64,000 bases of DNA, taken from the NCBI GenBank assembly GCA_963764825.1, contig CAVXUA010000010.1, positions 46,118-110,117 on the forward strand, written 5' to 3'. Origin of the DNA: JAZGGS01 sp963764825. Its GTDB lineage: Bacteria > Bacteroidota > Ignavibacteria > Ignavibacteriales > Ignavibacteriaceae. Every line of letters starts with the position of its first letter. Position 1 is the stretch's first letter. The notes under the pieces were generated by a model, which worked only from the letters and a program-made list of their open reading frames with translations, was not told the origin of the DNA and made no database searches. Of the stretch, positions 30,350 through 41,769 are shown one piece after another. Made by a program: the position numbers and the translations under genes.

Positions 30350-30384
30350 GGCGTTGAACAAAAAACTTCAACGCCTTTTTATTT
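30350..30384 (+). terminator. terminator after tRNA-Ala
   Basis: GGCGTTGAA (30350-30358) pairs perfectly with TTCAACGCC (30367-30375), followed by TTTTTATTTT. A textbook rho-independent terminator. Confidence 0.92.
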
Positions 30385-30419
30385 TAGATAGAATTTTACT
30401 CATAAATTTCTAGCTGTTA

Positions 30420-31782
30420 GTGAACTTTTTACCAGTAAACAATCATTATAAAAAAGTGCTTAGGGTTGCGCTGCCCGCAATTGCAGGGCTTTCCACACAA
30501 ATGGTTGTTTCGCTTGTTGATACTGCTATGGTTGGAAGACTTGAAGAAGCAACCTATGCACTTGCTGCAATGGGTATTGGTGTGCTGGCAACATGGGCAC
30601 TTATAAGTTTTTTCTCAAGCCTGGCAACGGGAATTCACGTAATTGTTGCCCGAAAGTATGGCGAAGGTGATTATATCTCCTGTGGTGTTACTCTTAATAA
30701 CTCACTACTTATTGCCGTTTTGATTGGGGTTGTACTGGCTACGCTGGGAATTGTTTTTGCCGGACCTATCGCTCATCTATTTGCAACAGATCATACTGTT
30801 GGTGAATATGCAAAAGATTATATCTTTTATAGATTTTTTGGTATCCCGTTTTTTTTAATTTCTGTTTCTTACCGGGGATTCTTTTTCGGAATTAATAAAA
30901 CAAAAATATTTATGTTTTCCGGGGTAATTACTAACCTGTTAAACGTACTTTTCAATTACATGTTTATTTACGGCGCATTTGGTTTACCAAGAATGGGGCT
31001 GGCTGGTGCAGGGCTTGGTTCAACTCTGGCAACTTTGTTCGATCTATTCTTTTACACTTCAATTATTTTGCTTCCATGTTTATAGAAAGAGATTTCAGAA
31101 TTTTAAAAACTTCCGGCTTGATAAAAACATTATTTCAGGAATATTCAAAATATCTATCCCGGTTTCCTTCCAGAATGTTTTTATTTTAATTGGTTTTCTC
31201 AGTTTCGTTTCAATTATTGGAATAATCGGAACAAAAGAACAGGCAGCAACACAGGCAATCATCAGCACTTTGTTTATATCATTCCTTCCATGTTTTGGAT
31301 TTGGAATTGCTGTGCAAACTTTGGTTGGTAATAATCTGGGTGCAGGAAAATTTAATCTTGCTAAAATTTACGGATTTGAAACTGCAAAAGTTGCAACAAT
31401 TTATACCATCATACTTGGCTTTATTTTTATAATCATTCCGAATTATGTACTCTTAATAATTACCAATGATCAATCAATTATTGAAACAGCGAAATCATCT
31501 TTAAGAATTGCAGGTTTTGCACAAATATTTTACGGTATAGGTGTGGTTTTAGCTAACGGGTTGCAGGCAGCAGGGAGGACAGTATTCGTTATGAAGGCTG
31601 AAATTTTAACCAATTTGTGCATTTTTGTACCTTTGGCATATTTTTTGGGGGTTCATCTACAATTAGGATTGGTTTATGCGTGGTTGGCGTTACCAATATA
31701 TATCATTAGTTACTCTTTAATGATATTTCTTAAATTTAATTCAAGTGATTGGTATACTAAAATTCCTGTAGAAAAAAGCTAA
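30420..31782 (+). CDS. MATE-family efflux transporter (frameshifted)
   Basis: About 453 aa with twelve expected membrane helices. The N-terminal half begins 'KKVLRVALPAIAGLSTQMVV' and has 'VDTAMVGRLEEATYALAAMG', a MATE signature; the C-terminal half repeats the motif with 'GIAVQTLVGNNLGAGK'. It exports cationic compounds in exchange for Na+ or H+. One indel near 31078 separates the halves. The start is a GTG at 30420; a strong ribosome site is not evident. It stands alone between a terminator and a small secreted protein. Confidence 0.88.
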
Positions 31783-31878
31783 ATTTTGAACAAGTAATAA
31801 ATTCCGATAAAATTACAGAAAAGTATAATGTTACCGAAAAGTATTGACATTAAGCTTATATCAAGATATATTTTGAGT

Positions 31879-32280
31879 ATGAAATTTGGATTTGCAAAGA
31901 TTTTTGTATTATTCTTTGTTGTTACCGCAATATATGCGGGTGCATTTTTAGAATATTTCCATGGACGCAGCGAAGGTGAAGATATTCGGCTGGAATGGAA
32001 AACAGGTGAAGAGTCTAATCTTCAGAATTTTATTATTGAAAGAAAAACCCCGCAAAGTTCATTTGCCGAAATTATTACTATTCAACCTAAAGGAAATAAT
32101 TCATTTTATTCTTATCTGGATAAATCTGCATATAAACCTACTAGTGCTATGATCTTTGTGTACCGATTAAAAATTGTTGATAACAATAATCAGGTTTCAT
32201 ACTCTGCAGAAATTACAGTATCGCACAATGTATCAGGCGTAAAGCGCACCTGGGGTAGCATCAAGGCAATGTTCAGGTGA
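31879..32280 (+). CDS. small secreted protein with FN3-like fold
   Basis: 133 aa from the ATG at 31879; upstream codons to 31828 are less likely because the signal peptide ('MKFGFAKIFVLFFVVTAIYA') begins here. The body 'DIRLEWKTGEESNLQNFIIE' resembles the strand pattern found in fibronectin-like repeats of T9SS cargo proteins, but no sorting tail follows. Its stop overlaps the GTG of the SpoIID-like gene (GTGA at 32277-32280), which indicates translational coupling. Function unknown. Confidence 0.6.
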   Translation: MKFGFAKIFVLFFVVTAIYAGAFLEYFHGRSEGEDIRLEWKTGEESNLQNFIIERKTPQSSFAEIITIQPKGNNSFYSYLDKSAYKPTSAMIFVYRLKIVDNNNQVSYSAEITVSHNVSGVKRTWGSIKAMFR

Positions 32281-33576
32281 TTCTCGTCTCGGTCCACACA
32301 ATTCCTTTTAAACACATCAATCAATTTTCAGTTTTAAAGTCTCTCAATTTATTTTCTTTTCTTTTTCTATTTATGCCTTTCACTTTCTTCACAGGTTGTT
32401 CAAGTTCAACGCGATATACAATTGAGACTGAAATTCCTACAGAGATTGGATTAAACGAAACTGCAATTAGAGTTTTAATTGATGAAGATGAAACATCCAC
32501 ATTCTTAACTCTCCAAACTCCTGTTTACTTATACAATGGTACAAAGAAACTGGCTTTAATAAATCCTGGAAACACAATTGAATGTTACAACACTTCTGAT
32601 GAAATAACAGTAAAGATAAATAGTAAAAAATTCACGGATAGTTATTTTCACCTTCAACCAGCAGATAACAGCCACATTAATTTTAACGGCAAATCTTATA
32701 AGGGCTCTATTAAAACTTACGGCAACCGATAATTTTATTAAAGTTGTAAATTACATAGATCTTGAAGATTACCTTAAAGGTGTAATCTCAAAAGAAATGC
32801 CTTTAGGTGTTGGTACAGAAAATCTTGAAGCATCTAAAAGCATTAACAATTTGTGCAAGAACTTATGCAACCTTAAGAATGCAGGAAGGAAAATCGATCT
32901 ACGATATTTTTGATGATACAAGAGACCAAATGTATGGAGGGAAAGATGCAGAATCTCCGATTTCAGATCGAGCAGTTGAAGAAACTAGTGGTATGATACT
33001 GAGCTATGCAAATGAACCAGCTGTGGTTTTTTATTCCTCTACATGCGGCGGGCATACTGCTGCAGTACATAATGTTTTTACAAATAAAGAATATCCTTAC
33101 CTTCAAGGTGTATTAGATGGAAATGAACCTTATTGTAAAATATCATCAAGGTATAAATGGGAAGAAATTTATTCAAAAGATGTTTTAATTGATAGACTGG
33201 TTGATGCCGCATTAATAAAGGATGATTCTTTATAAATTCGAAGAGATAAATATTAACAGCACAGTTTGATAGTGGAAGAGTTGATGAACTGGAAATTTTA
33301 TTGGAAGACTTAGATGGAGAGGAAATATCAGTAAAAATTTATGGAAATGATATAAGAGGAGTTCTGCGGACAGGAAATGGTAAATCAGATTTGTGGAGTA
33401 CATTGTTTGATATTTCAGATGAGGGTAATGAAATTATAATTGATGGTAATGGTTATGGACATGGCGTTGGGCTTTGCCAGTGGGGTGCAATTCATCTTTC
33501 TCAAGAAGGTTGGAATTACGAAGATATTCTTGAACATTATTTTCCTGGTACATCAATAGGAAAATTGAATGATTAA
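32277..33576 (+). CDS. SpoIID/LytB-domain lipoprotein (frameshifts)
   Basis: About 430 aa. A lipoprotein signal ends 'FFTGCSSS'. The SpoIID domain includes 'YLKGVISKEMPLG', 'TYATLRMQEGKSIYDI', 'FYSSTCGGHTA' and the final 'GYGHGVGLCQWGAIHLSQEG'. SpoIID cleaves peptidoglycan strands freed of stem peptides (lytic transglycosylase); in non-sporulating bacteria it acts in cell-wall remodelling. The catalytic Glu is in 'ISKEMPLG'. Frame breaks occur near 32728, 32838 and 33240. It overlaps the Maf gene by eight bases. Confidence 0.85.
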
Positions 33577-34147
33577 AACTTCTCTTCCTTTTTATCTCGC
33601 CTCAAAATCTCCAAGAAGAAGAATACTTTTAAAACAGCTTGGTATTGATTTCTCTTCTTTCTCAGTTGAATTAAATGAAGAAATAATTGATGGTGAACAT
33701 CCCGTTGAATGCGTAACCCGACTTGCACTGGAAAAAATGGTTAAAGCAAAATTAGAAGTGAATGATGGAATAATTATTACAGCCGATACCCTTGTTGTAC
33801 TTGGTAAAGAAGTAATTGGCAAACCATCCGATAAGAATGAAGCTGAGAAATATTTAAAAATGCTTAGCGGTAAAACTCATATTGTTTACACAGGGTTTTC
33901 TGTTTTTAATTCTATAACTCAAAAAGAAATTACGGATTACGAACAAACTGAAGTTGAATTCAGGATATTGGATGATCTTGAAATAAAAATTTATGTAGAT
34001 GGTGGAAGTCCAATGGATAAAGCCGGTGCCTACGGTATCCAGGATGATTTTGGAGCGGTGTTCGTTAAACAAATTAACGGCTGCTATTATAATGTTGTTG
34101 GTTTACCTTTAACTAAATTGTACCAGGTTTTACGAAGTATAATATAG
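33569..34147 (+). CDS. Maf-family nucleotide pyrophosphatase
   Basis: 192 aa, intact. 'LASKSPRRRILLKQLGIDF' is the Maf signature, and 'IITADTLVVLGKEVIGKPSD' and 'DKAGAYGIQDDFGAVFVKQI' are the other conserved blocks. Maf proteins hydrolyse dTTP/UTP or modified nucleotides and are tied to septum formation. It overlaps the end of the SpoIID gene, so a link to the division or wall machinery is plausible. Confidence 0.92.
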   Translation: MIKTSLPFYLASKSPRRRILLKQLGIDFSSFSVELNEEIIDGEHPVECVTRLALEKMVKAKLEVNDGIIITADTLVVLGKEVIGKPSDKNEAEKYLKMLSGKTHIVYTGFSVFNSITQKEITDYEQTEVEFRILDDLEIKIYVDGGSPMDKAGAYGIQDDFGAVFVKQINGCYYNVVGLPLTKLYQVLRSII

Positions 34148-34148
34148 C

Positions 34149-35102
34149 TTGCTTAAAAAATTAAAGAAAAAAGTTCTAATTTCTATTGTAATTGGTGGTT
34201 TACTCTACCTCGCTTTTACAGTTTATGCTGATTATCAGAGCGTTATTAATGCCTTCAGTAAATTTAACTGGCTTCTTCTCCCGCTTCTTCTTTTCTTATC
34301 ATTTCTAAATTATTTTACACGCTTTATTAAGTGGGATTATTATCTTTTAATTGTAAATATAAAACTTAAAAAAATTGATTCCCTCTCAATCTTTATGTCC
34401 GGGCTTATTATGAGCGTAACTCCGGGCAAAGTAGGTGAGTTGTTAAAATCATACCTTGTAAAGGAAGTTGCGAATGAACCGATCAGTAAAACTGCTCCAA
34501 TAATTTTTGCCGAGCGGATTACAGATTTTGTCTCCCTGCTTATTATCGCAATAGTAGGTGCTTATATTTTCGATTATGGTGGGGAAATTACAATTGGAGT
34601 TGCACTTTTTTTCCTGCTGCTTATTATTATTATAAGTAACAAACGGCTGGCATTGCCAATTATCAATCAACTTGAAAAAATAAATTTATTAAAAAAGTAT
34701 ATTCATAATATTCATACCGCTTATACAAGTTCACATCAACTGCTAAAAATAAAACCTCTTTTACTGATGACGTTAGTTAGTTTGATTGCCTGGGGATTCG
34801 AATGTTTGGGATATTATTTTATTCTACTTAATTTTAGCATTGATTTTGGATTGATTTGGGCGTCATTTAGCTACAGTTTTGCTACTATAATAGGCGCAAT
34901 TTCTATGCTGCCGGGTGGGTTGGGGGTTACAGAAGGTTCACTTACGTTCATGCTCATTCAAGAAAATATTTCTAAAGATGTAGCCGTTGCTACAACATTT
35001 ATTGTTAGGGTTGTTACACTTTGGTTTGCCGTTATTGTCGGAATTATCAGCGTTTCTTTTTATCAAAAAAGATTCGGAAAGTTAACAATCGAAACTGATT
35101 AA
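34149..35102 (+). CDS. lysylphosphatidylglycerol synthase-type membrane protein (YbhN/UPF0104)
   Basis: 317 aa with about eight membrane helices. 'FIKWDYYLLIVNIKL', 'GLIMSVTPGKVGELLKSYLV' and 'ISMLPGGLGVTEGSLTFML' are hallmarks of the flippase-like domain found in MprF and AglD. Members without the synthase domain are proposed lipid-linked transporters. A TTG start at 34149, one base past the Maf stop, is likely. Confidence 0.85.
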   Translation: MLKKLKKKVLISIVIGGLLYLAFTVYADYQSVINAFSKFNWLLLPLLLFLSFLNYFTRFIKWDYYLLIVNIKLKKIDSLSIFMSGLIMSVTPGKVGELLKSYLVKEVANEPISKTAPIIFAERITDFVSLLIIAIVGAYIFDYGGEITIGVALFFLLLIIIISNKRLALPIINQLEKINLLKKYIHNIHTAYTSSHQLLKIKPLLLMTLVSLIAWGFECLGYYFILLNFSIDFGLIWASFSYSFATIIGAISMLPGGLGVTEGSLTFMLIQENISKDVAVATTFIVRVVTLWFAVIVGIISVSFYQKRFGKLTIETD

Positions 35103-35123
35103 TTTTATAAAAGGAGTTTAATT

Positions 35124-36378
35124 ATGGCTGGTTACAAAAAAATAAAAGTCCCTTCAACTGGTAAAAAGATTGTTGTAAAAGATAATCAATTGCAGGTACC
35201 CGATAAACCGATTATAGGTTTTATTGAAGGTGATGGAATAGGACCTGATATCTGGAAAGCTTCGAAAAGAGTATTGGAAGCTTCTGTTCAAAAAGCTTAT
35301 AAAGGAAAAAAGAAAATTTCCTGGATGGAGATATATGCGGGGGATAAAGCAGTTAAAAAGTATGGAAAGAATAAATGGCTTCCTTCAGAAACTGTGGATG
35401 CAATCAGGGAATATAGTGTAGCAATAAAAGGACCACTAACAACTCCTATAGGCGGAGGTATTAGAAGTCTGAACGTATCATTACGCCAGCAACTGGATTT
35501 GTTTGCGTGTGTACGCCCGGTTAAATATTACACTGGTACACCTTCACCTATGAAAAATCCCCAGTTGTTAGATATAGTTTTATTCAGAGAAAATACTGAA
35601 GACGTTTATTCAGGAATTGAATTTAAATCCGGTACAAAAGCAGCGCAGCAGTTAATCCGCTATATAAATAAAATGACAAAGAAAAACATTCGACCAGGTT
35701 CGGGGATTGGCATTAAACCGATTAGTGAATTTGGAACAGCCCGATTAGTTAAAAAAGCTATTGAGTATGCTAGAGATAACGGGAGAAGAAGTGTAACCCT
35801 TGTTCATAAAGGAAATATTATGAAGTTTACTGAAGGATCATTCAAGAGACTGGGGTTATAAAGTTGCGAAGAAGGAATTTCCGAAACTCACAATTACTGA
35901 AGATGAACTTTGGAGTAAATATGATGGTAAACTTCCTGCCGGTAAAATTCTTATTAAAGATAGAATTGCTGACAGCATTTTCCAACAATTGCTGCTAAGA
36001 CCAGATGAGTATGATGTTCTTGCAACCCCGAATTTAAATGGAGATTACCTTTCCGATGCTGCTGCTGCACAGGTTGGCGGGCTGGGAATGGCTCCCGGCG
36101 CAAACATTGGTTACCATACTGCATTATTTGAAGCTACACATGGAACTGCACCAAAATATGCTGGCAAGGATATGGTGAATCCTGGTTCGGTTATTCTTTC
36201 TGGTGTAATGATGCTTGAATATCTTGGCTGGAAAAAAGCTGCCGACCTGGTAGAGAAAGCTATAAAACGTACTATTCGTTCTAAAGTTGTTACATATGAT
36301 TTTGCAAGACAGATGAAAGGTGCTAAGAAAGTTAAAACTTCCAGGTTTGCCGATGAAATTATAAAGAATATGAAGTAA
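35124..36378 (+). CDS. icd: isocitrate dehydrogenase, NADP type (frameshifted)
   Basis: About 418 aa. It converts isocitrate to 2-oxoglutarate in the TCA cycle. 'FIEGDGIGPDIWKA' opens the dimeric family; 'GGGIRSLNVSLRQQLDL' contains the Ser that binds isocitrate and is phosphorylated in E. coli, plus the substrate-binding Arg residues. The C-terminus has 'ATPNLNGDYLSDAAAAQVG' and 'EATHGTAPKYAGKD'. One extra A near 35853 shifts the frame; everything after reads as one frame. Ribosome site AAGGAG precedes the ATG. A terminator follows. Confidence 0.93.
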
Positions 36379-36435
36379 AAATTTTCTAGTATTATAATAT
36401 TAGTTTTAATAATATCTATTTCTTTTTTTAGGTCA

Positions 36436-36468
36436 AAAAAACGGCTTTTATGAGCCGTTTTCTTGATT
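36436..36468 (+). terminator. terminator of icd
   Basis: AAAACGGCT and AGCCGTTTT form a perfect stem around TTTATG, followed by CTTGATTTT. The flanking A and T runs make it usable in both directions. Confidence 0.85.
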
Positions 36469-36526
36469 TTCAAAACCTCTATTATTATATTTATAACTCT
36501 AATTTTTCTTTTGAAAGGAGTGAATT

Positions 36527-36947
36527 ATGGCACAGGAAAATAATTTTGGTAAAGGTTTGTTGTTAGGTCTTTTAACTGGCGGCGCCATTGGAGCTGCATT
36601 TGCACTTCTTTATGCACCAAAAAGCGGTAAAGAACTTCGGGAAGAAATTAAAAGCAAATCCGATGATTACCTGGATGATGCTGAAAAATATCTTGCTGAA
36701 GCTAAAGACAAGGCAATCAATTTAATAAATGATGGCAAAAAGAAATCTGAACATTTAATAAAAGATGCCAAAATTAAATCTGATAAGTTGATGAAGGATG
36801 CTGAAAAGGTTATGCACGATGCAAAGTTGAAAATCTGGTGACTATTTAAAAACCGGAAAAGAATCTGCTGAGCAAAAACGAGATCAGATTAAAACCGCTA
36901 TTAAAGCTGGCGTTGATGCATATAAAGAAACTAAAAAATCAGAATAG
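36527..36947 (+). CDS. YtxH-domain protein (frameshifted)
   Basis: About 140 aa. 'KGLLLGLLTGGAIGAAFALL' is a glycine-rich membrane segment followed by 'YAPKSGKELREEI', the YtxH signature. The rest is a long charged helix of repeated 'KDAK.KSD' type units. An indel near 36833 ends the first frame early; the following bases continue the same helix to 'DAYKETKKSE'. It pairs with the next gene, as YtxH and DUF948 proteins often do. Ribosome site AAAGGAG. Function unknown, possibly envelope stress. Confidence 0.8.
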
Positions 36948-36959
36948 TAATTTTCTTTA

Positions 36960-37344
36960 ATGGATATTATAAGATATTTTAACAGTTATTCTGCTAATTT
37001 CAGCATCTGCTCTTTGCATTGCTCTTATTTTTTATTTGGCTAAAATTACCAATTCGCTTAATGCTATGCAGAAAAATCTTAATGAAATTTCTTCGGAGAT
37101 CAGCAATTTGATAGTTAATGTTTCGGATCTTACAGAAAAAATTTCTACCATTACAGAAGATGCTAAGGGTCAAATTCAAACCTCAAAAAACATCGTTCAA
37201 AGCGTTAAAAGTAGGGTCGATACCATTCTAAGTCTTGAAGAAAGAGCTCGAGATGGAATAGAAGGTCCTTTGATGACGCTGGTAAATAATTTTAGGGCAA
37301 TTGCTAACGGACTTAATACGTTCATAAGTCACTTCAAAAAATAA
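36960..37344 (+). CDS. DUF948-like membrane protein (frameshifted near start)
   Basis: About 127 aa. The ATG at 36960 reads 'MDIIRY', then an extra T in a TTTT run shifts into 'LTVILLISASALCIALIFYL', a membrane helix. The rest is a predicted coiled coil ('NLNEISSEISNLIVNVSDL') ending 'GLNTFISHFKK'. It lies 13 bases after the YtxH gene. The pair has the layout of small cell-envelope accessory proteins. Confidence 0.7.
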
Positions 37345-37384
37345 TATTTCATAAACTTAGCTGTATAATACCAGGAGGGTATAA

Positions 37385-39481
37385 TTGAAAGAGTTCGAAA
37401 CTGAATCAATAAGGAATATTGCTTTAATTGGGCATGGCAGCAGTGGCAAGACTTCATTATCTGAAATTCTTCTTTTCACTGCAGGAGAAACAAACAGGAT
37501 TGGAAGCATTACCGAAGGTAACACCATTTCCGATTACACATCTAACGAAATTGATAAACAAATTTCAATCTCAACTTCACTAATGCACCTTGCCTGGAAT
37601 AATATAAAAGTTAACATATTGGATACTCCGGGTTATTCCGATTTTGTTGGCGATGTTAAAAGTGCTATGAAAGTTTGCGATAATGCAGTACTTGTATTAA
37701 GATCTGCAGAAGGTGTTGAGGTTGGCTCTGAGGTTGCAAATAATTTTATTTCAGAATATAACGTTCCGTCATCTGTTATTATTAACAAAGTTGATAACGA
37801 ACATTCTACTTTTAATGATACTTTACAGCAAATAAAAGACCGTATAAGTTCCAATGCAACGGTTATTACATTTCCGGTTTCCGAGGGAATAAATTTTGAT
37901 ACTGTTGTTGACGTTATTAAAATGAAAGCATCCACTTATGGAGATGCAGGCAGCAGAAAAGTAACTGAAATTGAAATTCCGGATAATGTAAAATTAGAAG
38001 CAGAAGCTTTAAGAACCGAATTGATTGAATCGGTTGCTGAAAATTCTGAAGAGTTAATGAATAAGTACTTTGAAGACAGGCACGCTCTCCGATGAAGATT
38101 TGAAAGCTGGTTTAATAATGGGAATTGCAAACAGGAGCCTCATACCTGTTTTTGCAATTTCAGCAACTAAAGGTGTAGGAACTAATAATTTTTTGGATTT
38201 TGTTACGGATTATTTCCCTTCACCTTTGGCAAAAGGATGGAGAAGAAGCTATTCTCGCGGGGAAAGATGAATCGATAAAAATTAAACCCGATCCGAATGG
38301 CGAACCAGTAATGTTTATATTTAAAACAATTTCCGAACCACACGTAGGAGAACTTTCCTTATTCAAGGTTTACTCTGGTAAAGTTAGTGCTGGCATGGAT
38401 TTATTAAATGAAGCAAATAATAAAGGCGAGCGGCTTAACCAATTATCAATCTTGAATGGGCATCACAGAAAAGAGGTTTCGCAAATTGTTGCAGGTGATA
38501 TTGGAGCAGTTGTTAAACTTAAGGACTCACACACAAATAACACTCTTGCGTCAAAAAGTTATCCTGTAATAATTACTCCTATTGTATTTCCTGAAGCGGT
38601 TATTAGAGGCGCAATTGTTCCTAAAGCAAAAGGTGATGAAGATAAAATTGCAACCGGTTTACATACATTTGCATGAAGAAGATCCTTCCTTCAACGTAAA
38701 ATTTGATCCTGAAATCTCACAAACGATAATTTCAGGGCAAGGCGAAACACAATTAACTCTTGCAGTTAAACGTCTTAAAGAAAGATACGGTGTGGAAGTT
38801 GATCTACTCGAACCAAGAATTCCTTTCCGGGAAACTATGAAAAAACAAGTTGCCGATGTTGAGTATAAACATAAAAAGCAATCCGGCGGAAGAGGTCAGT
38901 ATGGGCATGTACACTTTAAAATGGAACCTCTTCCAAGAGGAAAAGGATTTGAGTTTGTTAATGCTATTGTTGGTGGAGTTGTTCCTGGCAGGTTTATACC
39001 TGCGGTAGATAAAGGGATTCAGGAAATAATGGATAGAGGTGTTCTTGCCGGAAATAAGGTAGTTGATGTTAGAGTTACTCTGTTTGATGGTACTTTTCAC
39101 AATGTAGATTCGGATGAAATGTCATTTAAAATTGCAGCTTCGCAATGTTTTAAAAAGGGTTTCATGAACGCAAATCCTTGCCTGCTTGAACCAATTTATG
39201 AAATTGAAATAAAAGTTCCGGAAGATTATATGGGTGATGTAATGGGAGATATTTCCAGCAAGCGTGGTAAAATACTTGGAATGGATTCCGATGGCCAGTT
39301 CCAGGTGATAAAAGCACACGTTCCGCTTGCAGAGCTTTACAGGTATTCTTCTCATCTAAGAAGCTTAACCCAGGGAAGAGGTGTTCATCACAGAAAATTC
39401 GATCATTATGAAGAAGTACCTAAAGAAGTTGAACAAAAAGTGATTGATGAGTATAATAAATCTAGAGAAGAAGGAAATTAA
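37385..39481 (+). CDS. elongation factor G paralogue, EF-G-2 type (frameshifts)
   Basis: About 695 aa. The G domain has 'LIGHGSSGKTSLSEILL', which differs from the 'AHVDAGKT' of the standard EF-G and resembles the EF-G-2/FusA2 subgroup, then 'ILDTPGYSDFVGD' and 'VIINKVDNE'. Domains III-V are present: 'VKRLKERYGVEVDL', 'QSGGRGQYGHVHFKMEPLPR' and 'RGKILGMDSDGQF'. Frame breaks lie near 38085, 38235 and 38665. The start is a TTG at 37385 with AGGAGG. The translocase activity of this group varies; a ribosome-associated GTPase role is safe. Confidence 0.9.
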
Positions 39482-39543
39482 AACTAATGCTGTCTGTTAA
39501 TTCAGGCAATTCATATACAATCATTATACTTTTATAAAATACT

Positions 39544-40051
39544 ATGGATAATCTCTGGTCACCCTGGCGATCAAAATATATAGAATCATTCAGAGAAGAA
39601 CAGATAGATAATGTTTGTATTTTCTGTGATGCTGCCCTAAAGGATGTTTCCGATCCTGATAACCTTCTTATTTATAAAAATGATATTATGCTTACCATGC
39701 TTAACCTTTATCCATACAACAATGGTCATTTGATGATTGTACCGATCAGGCATATGGATGAGTTAACAGATCTTACAGTTAGAAGAATCGGCAGAATTGA
39801 TGAAGCAGTTGCAGGTTGCAAAAAAAGCCCTAACGGAAGTTTATCAACCTCAGGGGTTTAATATTGGAGCTAACCTTGGCAGGGTTGGCGGTGCAGGTAT
39901 TGATGAGCATCTCCATTTTCATATTGTGCCCAGGTGGAGCGGCGATACAAATTTTATGCCTGTACTTGGAGAAGTGAAAGTCATTTCGCAGGAATTAAAA
40001 GAGACAAAAGAAAAACTTGTTGAAGCTTATAAAAAAGTTTTAAACAAGTAA
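39544..40051 (+). CDS. HIT-family hydrolase (frameshifted)
   Basis: About 168 aa. 'MDNLWSPWRSKYIES' and 'CIFCDAAL' are typical of the AP4A-phosphorylase-like branch. The histidine triad is 'HLHFHIVPRW'. It acts on dinucleoside polyphosphates or nucleotide conjugates in the cytosol. One indel near 39815 splits the gene. It lies 62 bases after the EF-G-2 gene. Confidence 0.88.
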
Positions 40052-40131
40052 TTGAATAATTTTAATAAAAAACTTTCGTAACCTTCCTCGGTATTAGTAG
40101 ATAATTTCAATTCAATAGAAACTGGATTGCC

Positions 40132-40701
40132 ATGTTAGCTAAAAATTTATTCGCTAAATTATTATCCGATAATTATTGCAAGCTTATTACAGCTTTTAAT
40201 TATATCCTGCGGTGATAATGTTGAACTAACAGAAAATGAACTTGAAATAAGAGATAACGTGATATATGAACGTGGTAAGAAAATTCCTTTCACAGGTATA
40301 GAACGGGCATTGAGTTGAAGAAAGAGTTATTGAATATGAAATTGTAGATGGAGTTAAACATGGCAGCTTTAAACTGTATTATAAAAATGGCAATGAAGAA
40401 ATAATTGGTATGATTGAAAACAATATCAATACAGGGGAATGGAAGTATTATTATGAATCAGGTAAGCTTGAATCCGAAGGATATTTTGTTGATGATATGC
40501 CTGAAGGCAGGTGGGTTTGGTACTATGAATCCGGCAGAATTAAAAGAGGAAGGAAGTTTCCATAAAGGAAATCGAGTTGCATGGTGGTATCAATACGATC
40601 CTAATGGGAATGAATCCTATAATAAAAATTTTGATGAGATAGATTCTTCAGATACAGGTATTGATAGTTTATTCAACAAAGTTGAAAAATATCCGTTCTA
40701 A
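40132..40701 (+). CDS. MORN-repeat lipoprotein, YwqK-like (several frame breaks)
   Basis: About 185 aa once joined. The ATG at 40132 is followed by a frame shift into 'LIISCGDNVEL', a lipobox. The body contains MORN-type repeats: 'GSFKLYYKNGNEEIIG', 'GEWKYYYESGKLESEG' and 'GRWVWYYESGRIKEEG'. The C-terminus reads 'GNRVAWWYQYDPNGNES'. Breaks are near 40180, 40310 and 40550. Such proteins are often annotated as the antitoxin YwqK, but nothing here supports a toxin-antitoxin role. Confidence 0.65.
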
Positions 40702-40703
40702 CA

Positions 40704-41557
40704 ATGTTAAGGATTGGAACTTGCAGTTGGAAGTATGATTCGTGGCGTGGATTGGTTTATTCTGATAAAGAAAAAATTAATTATCTCGAGGAGTATTCAC
40801 AAAAATATAATACTGTAGAGATCGATCAATGGTTCTGGTCACTTTTTCCTCCTTCTAAAGCTGTTTTGCCAAATAGCAATATTGTAGAATCTTATAAAAA
40901 CTCCGTTCCAAAAGACTTCCTATTCACTATTAAAGTTCCCAATTCAATCACTTTAACTCATTATTATAAAAGAAGTAAAGATGAGCAACTTAATCCAAAT
41001 CCTTATTTCTTATCAAATGATCTCTTTGATGAATTTATTAGAATACTTGATCCTTTAAAGGATAATATTGGATGTCTAATTTTTCAGTTTGAATATTTGA
41101 ATAAACAGAAAATGAGCTCACTTTCTGAATTTCAGGATAAATTCAATAAATTCTATAGTAATGTAGAGAGCGATGCTCCGCCTATTGGAATTGAGATTAG
41201 AAATCCAAATTATCTAAATAAATCATATTTTCAATTTCTTTCTGATCTAAATATAACGCCGGTTTTTTTGGAAGGATATTATATGCCTTCTGCTTCAAAA
41301 GTTTACATAGCACTATAAAGATTATATCAAGCGATCGGCTGTTATCCGTCTGCACGGACCGGATAGAAAGGGAATTGAAAAATTGGCAAACGATAATTGG
41401 AACAAAATTTATATAAACCGTGATAAGGAACTGAAGCGGAATAGTTGAAATGATCCGAGATTTGAAGAACCAGGAGGTTGATTTATTTGTAAATGTAAAT
41501 AATCATTTCGAAGGATCTGCTCCTCTTACAATTAAAAAAATAAAAGAAATGCTTTGA
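40704..41557 (+). CDS. DUF72-family protein (frameshifts)
   Basis: About 280 aa. 'MLRIGTCSWKYDSWRGLVY' and 'YNTVEIDQWFW' are the opening of the DUF72 TIM-barrel family; 'GIEIRNPNYL' and, past the breaks, 'AVIRLHGPDRKGIE' and 'VNVNNHFEGSAPLTI' are the remaining conserved blocks. Breaks lie near 41312 and 41440. The biochemical role of the family is unknown. It begins 2 bases after the MORN gene stop. Confidence 0.82.
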
Positions 41558-41631
41558 TTTCATTTAATTACACACTCATGTCTGCTGTTGATTTAGGAGT
41601 TCAATCGTATTAAATTTGTAACCTAAATTTT

Positions 41632-41705
41632 GGGCCCATAGCTCAGTTGGTTAGAGCATTTGACTCATAATCAAAGGGTCGGTGGTTCGAGTCCATCTGG
41701 GCCCA
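41632..41705 (+). tRNA. tRNA with CAT anticodon (elongator Met or Ile2)
   Basis: Acceptor GGGCCCA pairs with TGGGCCC, anticodon arm TTTGA-CTCATAA-TCAAA giving CAT, T arm GGTGG-TTCGAGT-CCATC, discriminator A, no encoded CCA. The lack of a C-A mismatch at 1-72 and of the GGG/CCC anticodon stem excludes initiator tRNA. Methionine or lysidine-modified isoleucine cannot be separated by eye. Confidence 0.93.
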
Positions 41706-41714
41706 CTAAAAAAA

Positions 41715-41750
41715 AGCCCTGTAGCTTATTAAGTTGCAGGGCTATTTTAT
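41715..41750 (+). terminator. terminator after the CAT tRNA, possibly bidirectional
   Basis: AGCCCTG (41715-41721) pairs with CAGGGCT (41737-41743), with ATTTTAT downstream and an A run upstream. It also sits 20 bases past the convergent UspA gene and can end that transcript. Confidence 0.8.
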
Positions 41751-41769
41751 ATTTATTCTAAGCTAAATT

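Noticed and set aside
40132..40701. Toxin-antitoxin system (YwqK-type name)
   Set aside because: Only MORN repeats are visible and no toxin gene lies next to it.
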